NCBI GenBank assembly: GCA_015501055.1
Contig: JADNYV010000338.1
Location: 1 to 37,353 of the forward strand
DNA from: Mucidula mucida
Lineage: Eukaryota; Basidiomycota; Agaricomycetes; Agaricales; Physalacriaceae
Length of the DNA stretch: 37,353 nucleotides
Reading direction: 5' to 3'
The notes beneath the pieces are model-generated. The model saw only the letters and a program-made list of their open reading frames with translations. It was not told the origin of the DNA and did not search any database. A program made the translations under genes and the position numbers. Below are positions 31,845 through 37,353 of this stretch, piece after piece. Position 1 is the first letter of the stretch, and each line of letters begins with the position of its first letter.

Positions 31845-31988
31845 GGGAATGCTTGTCTCACGAAATTGCTTCATTTGCGCCGTTCAACATCCAACTCCAT
31901 AATGGCGCCATTTGATCCCTTCTGACGAAACGACTATATTAGTGCTGATGCGGGATGGCTCCTTGCCATCGCCTTTCTTCGCACGAAA

Positions 31989-34330
31989 ATGTCCTCTCTA
32001 GTATCGTCGCGGTCGGAATTAGACGTGCAAGATAAGAAACTGCTGCGAAAGGTTGATTACAGGTAGGTCTTTTTCTGACTGCTTTTCCCAGACGTTGTAT
32101 TTACGTCGGATCATAGGCTCATTCCAATTCTAACGTTACTATACCTGTTGAGCTTCCTTGATCGGTTAGTCGACAGCTTCGTTTCTCCATAAGTTCCGTG
32201 TGATAACCTCTTCGTGTTTAGGAGCAACATCGGAAATGCGAGGTAATTATTTCATTTAGCGCGCGCTGCTAGCCGCTCCCATTCACACGTCCTACAGAAT
32301 CGTCGGACTGGCAGATGTAGGACTGAAACCTGATCTAATTGCACTCGTCGCTAATCTCACGGCATCTATGACAGGATATCAACCTCTCTCCGCCTGCGTA
32401 CAACACGTCTCTTGCGCTCTATTTCGTGGCATATGTCCTCTTTGAAGTTCCCGCCAATGTAAGCCGCTCTTTTGTTCTTCTGCTTGATTACTCATTGCTT
32501 CCCACAGATAATGTATACACTCTCCCCTCGGTATTTATTGGTACTCTGATTGAGAATCCTTTGCAGTTTAAAACGATTCGATCCCCAGATCTGGCTTCCA
32601 ACGCTGACACTAGCCTGGGGAATAGCAAGTGTCGGACAAGGCTTGATTACGAATCAGGCGGGGCTTTTGGGTATTCGGTTTTGTGTGTCTGTTGCTTCAG
32701 TCTACAAGTCTCGCCGACTGACCAGCTTCTTAGTACTCGGCGTCACCGAAGCAGGTTTGTTCCCTGGTGTCATATTTCTATTCTCGGTTTACTATCGTCG
32801 GTAAGCGTAATCATACCAAGCGGTCATCACCTGTTCTGACGCGTTTTCGATGCTAGACGCGAGCGAAGCTGGAGAGTGGCCATCTTCTTTGGTGGTGCGG
32901 CCTTGGCTGGGGCGTTTGGAGGTGAGCTTCGCCTCGGTGAAATACGAGGGACTCATGTCGTCACTGACAGGTATCCTCGCGTTCGCATTGGGTAAAATGG
33001 ACGGAGTGGGCGGTCGTAGAGGATGGGCATGGTCTGCGCGCTTCACATCCTCCTATGATATTCGGCTTACAACCCATCATCGTTGTAGGATCTTCATCAT
33101 TGAAGGTATCTTGACTATCGTGGTCTCCCTAGTCTCGTACTTCATCGTACCAACGTGGTCATACAAGGCTAAATTCGTATGGCACCATCACCTGTTCTTC
33201 CGAATTGACTTGACTAGCTTGACGTAGCTTACCGACGACGAACGCAGCCGCCTTCTGAAACGACTGAGCGAAGATTCGGATGCGGGTAAAAAAGAGACAT
33301 TCGAGTGGCTTTACGTTCGTCAAGCACTTACAGACCACCTCGTTTGGGGTTACGCTCTCCTATTTCACGGCTTTGCTTTCGTCCTCTACTCTCTGAGTCT
33401 CTTCATGGTGAGCCTGTGTGGACTCTGAAAGCAAATGTGTCTAAATGTCGATATCAGCCTTCAATCATTGCTGGACTGGGGTTCAAGAGCTGGCAGGCGC
33501 AATTGTAAGTGAATTCGTCTTTTACGTTACGGCTTATGAACAGTGTTATAGAATGACAGTACCGCCGAATGCGCTGGCTAGTATATCGATCTGGTTGACC
33601 GTGTGGGCCTCTTCGAAGTACAACCGCCGGGCTCCCTTTATTATCGCATCTGCCGTGGTCGCCATCATTGGTATGCCCCCTTTCTTCAAAGTTCAGTCTG
33701 TCATCGAGCCTCATCTTATCGCGCATAGGTTACATTGTTCTTGTGACTGCAACTACTGGTGAGGGCTAAGCCAATCCCAGGCCGATAAGAATACTCACCA
33801 AACGTGCTTCGCCTTTCAAGCTGGCGGACAATACGTCGGCGTTCATTTCGCCGCTGCTGGTGTCTATGTCGGAAATGCGTTGCTGCTCAGGTACGAACGA
33901 ATTTGTTCCCCCTACCGCGGCTTTGAATACGTCTTCCAGTTGGCCCGGTGAGAACATCTCCAGTCAAACAAAGCGCGCTGTAGCCGTTGCCATGCAAATA
34001 ACGATTGGTGACACTGGCGCCATTGCAGGGTACGGCCCTCGTCTTCAGGTGGAATAGCTTTGACTGAACGATCTTTCCAGCGTTCTCATCTACCGTCCCA
34101 ACTTTGCCGGACATCGCTACCGTAAACCCCACATCATCGCTATCGGATATCTCGTTTTCGCGATTGCTGTGACGGTGTATCTGTGGGTGTCCATGTCGAG
34201 GGAGAACAAGCGACGCGACCGACTTGTTTCGAGTGGCGATGAAAAGGGCGAGAAGCACGATGATGCTGTAGACGAGGAAGATAAGACGGTACTGGGAGAT
34301 CGACATGTAGATTATCGTTATGTTTTGTAA
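31989..34330 (+). CDS. MFS transporter, anion:cation symporter (Dal5/allantoate permease-like) family
   Basis: Eighteen exons: 31989..32062, 32117..32164, 32222..32242, 32298..32316, 32375..32458, 32508..32530, 32567..32677, 32726..32800, 32857..32921, 32971..33031, 33089..33176, 33228..33407, 33458..33504, 33552..33670, 33729..33758, 33821..33890, 33940..34029 and 34081..34330. All join in frame to 484 residues, normal for the family. Signatures are LLYLLSFLDR then SNIGNAR (TM1), FEVPANIIMYTLSPR, LAWGIASVGQG, GVTEAGLFPG (TM4), YRRRERSW, GGAALAGAFGG, WIFIIEGILT (TM6), LMTVPPNA, SSKYNRRAPF, NISSQTKRAVAVAMQ, IGDTGAIAG and the C-terminal LGDRHVDYRYVL. The family moves carboxylates, vitamins and allantoate/ureidosuccinate with protons across the plasma membrane; the substrate here is unknown. 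Exons of 19, 21 and 23 nt and a 36-nt intron are notable. Confidence 0.93.
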
Positions 34331-35008
34331 ATGACCGTTTACGCTGTCGGATGATTGGTTGAATGGCGTGCAGCGGATGCGTGTATACGCGAATTTGGGA
34401 TGAATTCCCAACATTGGCGACAATTCCATTCTCACAGGCTCAGCCAGAAGAAAGGGTTTACCCACAAATATTCGCAACAGGGATATGACTTACAAGTTAC
34501 AACTCTAAACAGAACTTGAACAGAACCCTCCCCCAAGTTCCAATCCTTCTGGAGAGGAGACTATATTTTCCTTGATCTAACAGGTACTCCACTTGTATAT
34601 CAAACATTAAACGCTTTCTGAGCGACGTTTCTTCTCCTAAAATCCGGGCTACTGGGTTGAACGGACCGGTTAGTATGCCGCCGGCAATTGAGCTACATAG
34701 TACATCCTGCTCTTAACCAAAACCACCACAACCAAGCTTCAAGTTTACGTCACGGCAGCCTAGAAATCCTTTCAATTCGCCCAGTGCTCCGCTCAAGGAC
34801 AGGCAACTCCAATATATCGCTGTTCTTCCAGGCCTCTTTTCGGACGTCGCACGGGCTCTGTATTTATTCCACCAACGTCATCTTCAGAGGCTATGCATCT
34901 TTTCAACAAACTCCCATGACATGCAGTCCACAGCCGCCGTCAAAGCTCGAGGGCCCCGTAATCCAGGTAGGCGTTAAATGACTTGACCCAGCATACTTAC
35001 GACTGACC
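34331..35008. other. Interval without a clear gene; may hold the lost 5' end of the NACHT gene
   Basis: Open frames at 34688-34981 are in the right place for a first exon (a GTAGGC donor at 34965 and a GACCAG acceptor near 35009). None joins the next exon in frame from an ATG. Confidence 0.4.
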
Positions 35009-36790
35009 AGTGTGTTGATAGTCTTCGACGTGTTATTCTCACACATTCGACGCTTGCAAGCGGACTCGGATTCGGGCCAACTCTCTGATCACCATGAAAT
35101 TCTGGGTGTTCTGCGCCGGTTGACTACGTCTGAAGCAGGCGATGATCGGGGACCTGTGGAAGATTGGCTCGTGCATCGCGCTCTGGACTGGTCTGGGAAT
35201 ATCATACAGCCGCTGAAGCATTTTTTGAATGTGGTGGAGGATACGGTGTCGGCACATCCGGTGCTAGCGGGTTTTGTGTGGGGGTGTGTACGATTTGTCT
35301 TAACGGTACGTGCTGTTTGCGCGCTTATGAAGAAGTGGGATTAACTGTGTTGGGCAGGTTATGTCTGGACATTCGAAACATTTCGAGTCAGCGACGAATG
35401 TTTTGAAGGATATATGCTCGAGGTTAGCGTTCTATCGAGACGTCGATCCGGTTGTGTATCGCAACTCCCCTGCTGTTCAAGATGTTCGTAGCTTTCTTTT
35501 AAAGTCTGCAGCAGGCTAATGTGGAGACTTGTAGGCTTTAGCACGCGTACTGGGAGCCATACTCAATCTGTGCTATGAAATGTACCATATATATCACAGC
35601 CGTGGCAATGGTGAGTCGTACTGGTATTCGGTGTCTCTCCATTTCTCATCGTATGATTAGGTCCGATACCGTTGCTAGCCATAGCCCTCCCGAGCAAAGA
35701 CCCATGGAAGAGTACTGATATGCGGCGGATACTCGCCAATTTCAATCAAGCAGAGGCTGAGCTCAGACGTGTCATCAAGAACGAGCGCAAAAGTCGGGCT
35801 ATCAGCGATAGTTCCAGTCATGCTCGATTGCGCGCTGAAGAAGATCGGCGATATATCATCGAGAATCAGCAGACTGGGGACTATCAGCATAAAGGTAGCT
35901 TTCCTTCTTTCTTGAAAATCTTGTCTGACGACCTTGCCAGTTCACGAATATCGACGGATGTTAATGCAGATTCCCCATGCGCGAATAGTTGATGCGCGCG
36001 CAAAGGTCCTTGAGCCTGATCTGGGAACAGAGGACTGGATCCTGCGTACACCGGAGTATTTATCTTGGTCTTCAGTGCCGCTTTCCACGGCTCAGATTCG
36101 TTCAGCAGACCATGTACTTCATATTCATGGCAAAAGTGAGCGGATCCCCTATCTTGAGTGCTACGGCTGACGATCTTCTTAGTAAACGCCAACCCAGCGT
36201 AAGCTTTCCCCCATTATAGTGCACGTACATGACTGAGAGCGGTTGCTCAGATATGTGATTCTGGATGACCTTTTACATCAACACAAGAGATACCGCGAAA
36301 CGCTGGACCTCAGCGTATCTTTCTATCGCTGCCACACCCATGATCCGGATTATGTGGATCCGCTCATCGTTCTTGGCTCCATATTACGAGACCTTCTCTC
36401 CACCTTCCAATTCATCTACAGCACCAATACACTTCGCTCCAATTCGACACCGCATCCCAGCTGGAAGAGTCCATTTGCCTCGTGGCACAGAATTTCGACA
36501 AGGCGTATATCGTGTTGGAGGACGTTACGGCGTGCCCGCCGTTATCGGTGGATAGGATTGTGTTGTCGGTGAAGAAGATGATTTCGACGAGGACGGTTTA
36601 TGTTGCTGTTGTGGATCGGACGACTGAGAGGTTAAGTCGTGCGTTTCGGAACTCGCCTACTGTTGCGCTTGGGGACGAGGGTCAGCGGTCGGCTGCGGCG
36701 CGTCCTTCGAAAAAGCTTTCGCCAGCTGGATCGGCGTATTTTGAGGATCAGGCGAGTTTGGATGATGCGAGTCTTGGGGCGCGGGATTGA
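35009..36790 (+). pseudogene. DUF7708-NACHT (fungal NLR-like STAND) gene, broken and without a P-loop
   Basis: Recognisable exons are about 35009..35305, 35358..35483, 35535..35610, 35661..35894, 35941..36135, 36183..36198 and 36251..36790. A DUF7708-type region (FLNVVEDTVSAHPVLAGFVW, GCVRFVLT) is followed by helical parts (AEAELRRVIKNERKSR) and the NACHT lead-in WILRTPEYLSW...VLHIHGK. After GK the Walker A Gly-Lys-Ser/Thr is absent in every reading. The second strand region DLSVSFYRCHTH and ILGSIL-type helix (VLGSILRDLL) are present. The Walker B region (FDKAYIVLEDV) is in a different frame, so a frameshift lies near 36410-36450. The frame then ends at 36788-36790 with no ankyrin, WD or TPR repeats, and no in-frame start is found. 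Intact relatives act in non-self recognition and cell death; this copy should not bind ATP normally. Confidence 0.7.
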
Positions 36791-37353
36791 GGAAATGCGT
36801 TGTCAATGTCACGCAACCTTTTGTGGCCTCTCTTCTACGGTTTCTCGGCATCGCCATTCCTCGTATGGGTCATATATCGACTTCGACTCAGTGACATACA
36901 TGCCACGTCTGCGTGCGTAATCCATTCAGTTAAAGTCATATTTCGAAACTTCATTCATGTGGTCAAGTGTAAGAGTTTTTTCTGTTTCGTAGCTCTTATT
37001 GAACAATTCAGGTTGTGGAATTTACAGTTCGTCATGTACGGCGCAGCTATCCCTGCGTCGCTGAATTGAAAGTGGCGAGCTTTTTGGCTGCAAATCCATG
37101 TTCTGAGCTGTCCGTAAATAACTAATTGGACGTGTATTAAAGCCTGTCTTTCATCTCTCTAGGGTTTTTCATTTCCGCTGTGAAATTCAAAGAACATAAT
37201 GGCGCGCGTGTTATAGATAGCGCACAGATATAAATGGAATCGTCTTCGTTCGCGCTTTGCTGTGGAGAGGAATTTACCAAAAAGTTGCCAAAAGTGGCAC
37301 TGATCGCGATCGAGGCAGTCCTTGTCTTCCGACCACCATCACCCCATGCAGAT
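36791..37353. other. No gene seen
   Basis: AT-richer sequence after the NACHT remnant, with only short open frames. The last 150 bp contain ATATAAATGG at about 37231 and pyrimidine-rich stretches. They could be the promoter of a gene to the right of the window. Confidence 0.4.

Noticed and set aside
1..37353. tRNA, rRNA, CRISPR arrays
   Set aside because: I saw no cloverleaf-type segment, rRNA landmark or spaced direct-repeat array; a tRNAscan run would settle tRNAs.

Overview
This is a fungal nuclear segment, most likely from an agaricomycete basidiomycete. Genes are dense on both strands and are cut by many short GT-AG introns, mostly 46-58 nt, with CTRAY-like branch points. The families present (Ssp1/CAMKK kinase, class 3 lipase, F-box/LRR, ACS-type MFS, NACHT, CFEM, Ty1/copia) fit that group. 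I cannot name the genus. All exon models were read by eye from splice signals, frame and family motifs.

Layout. 1-1974: the 3' part of a CAMKK/Ssp1-like kinase (+). 2.36-8.46 kb: three diverged copies of one segment, each carrying a small secreted CFEM-type cysteine-rich gene on the minus strand. The copy nearest the kinase is a pseudogene, and its unit holds a solo LTR and a MITE. 8.46-9.72 kb has no supported gene. 9.72-12.65 kb: a long coiled-coil protein with a C-terminal membrane anchor (-). 13.27-19.50 kb: a decayed FAD-dependent oxidoreductase (DAO family) pseudogene (+), split by a full-length 4.87 kb Ty1/copia element (-) with identical LTRs and a CTGAA target duplication. 20.15-20.32 kb: a 36-codon peptide gene with a good TATA box (-). 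21.06-23.21 kb: a class 3 lipase with an extra C-terminal domain and 32-34 nt introns (-). 24.19-24.40 kb: a truncated relative of the 27.95 kb gene. 24.75-25.67 kb: a C2H2 zinc-finger protein (-). 25.76-27.94 kb is largely empty. 27.95-28.90 kb: an unrecognised basic protein (+). 29.59-31.30 kb: an F-box-like protein (-). 31.61-31.84 kb: a possible retropepsin-like remnant (-). 31.99-34.33 kb: an 18-exon MFS anion:cation symporter (+). 35.01-36.79 kb: a broken DUF7708-NACHT (NLR-like) gene whose P-loop is gone (+).

The genes do not form one pathway. Two housekeeping-type genes (the kinase and the coiled-coil anchor) flank an accessory island of tandem effector-like genes and transposons. Decayed metabolic and immune-type genes, small peptides and single-copy enzymes follow. 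The strongest leads are the CFEM array with its empty-site-proven insertions, the nested copia/DAO pseudogene, the unusually short introns, the lipase extension, the KASH5-like architecture of the coiled-coil protein, and the P-loop-less NACHT gene.
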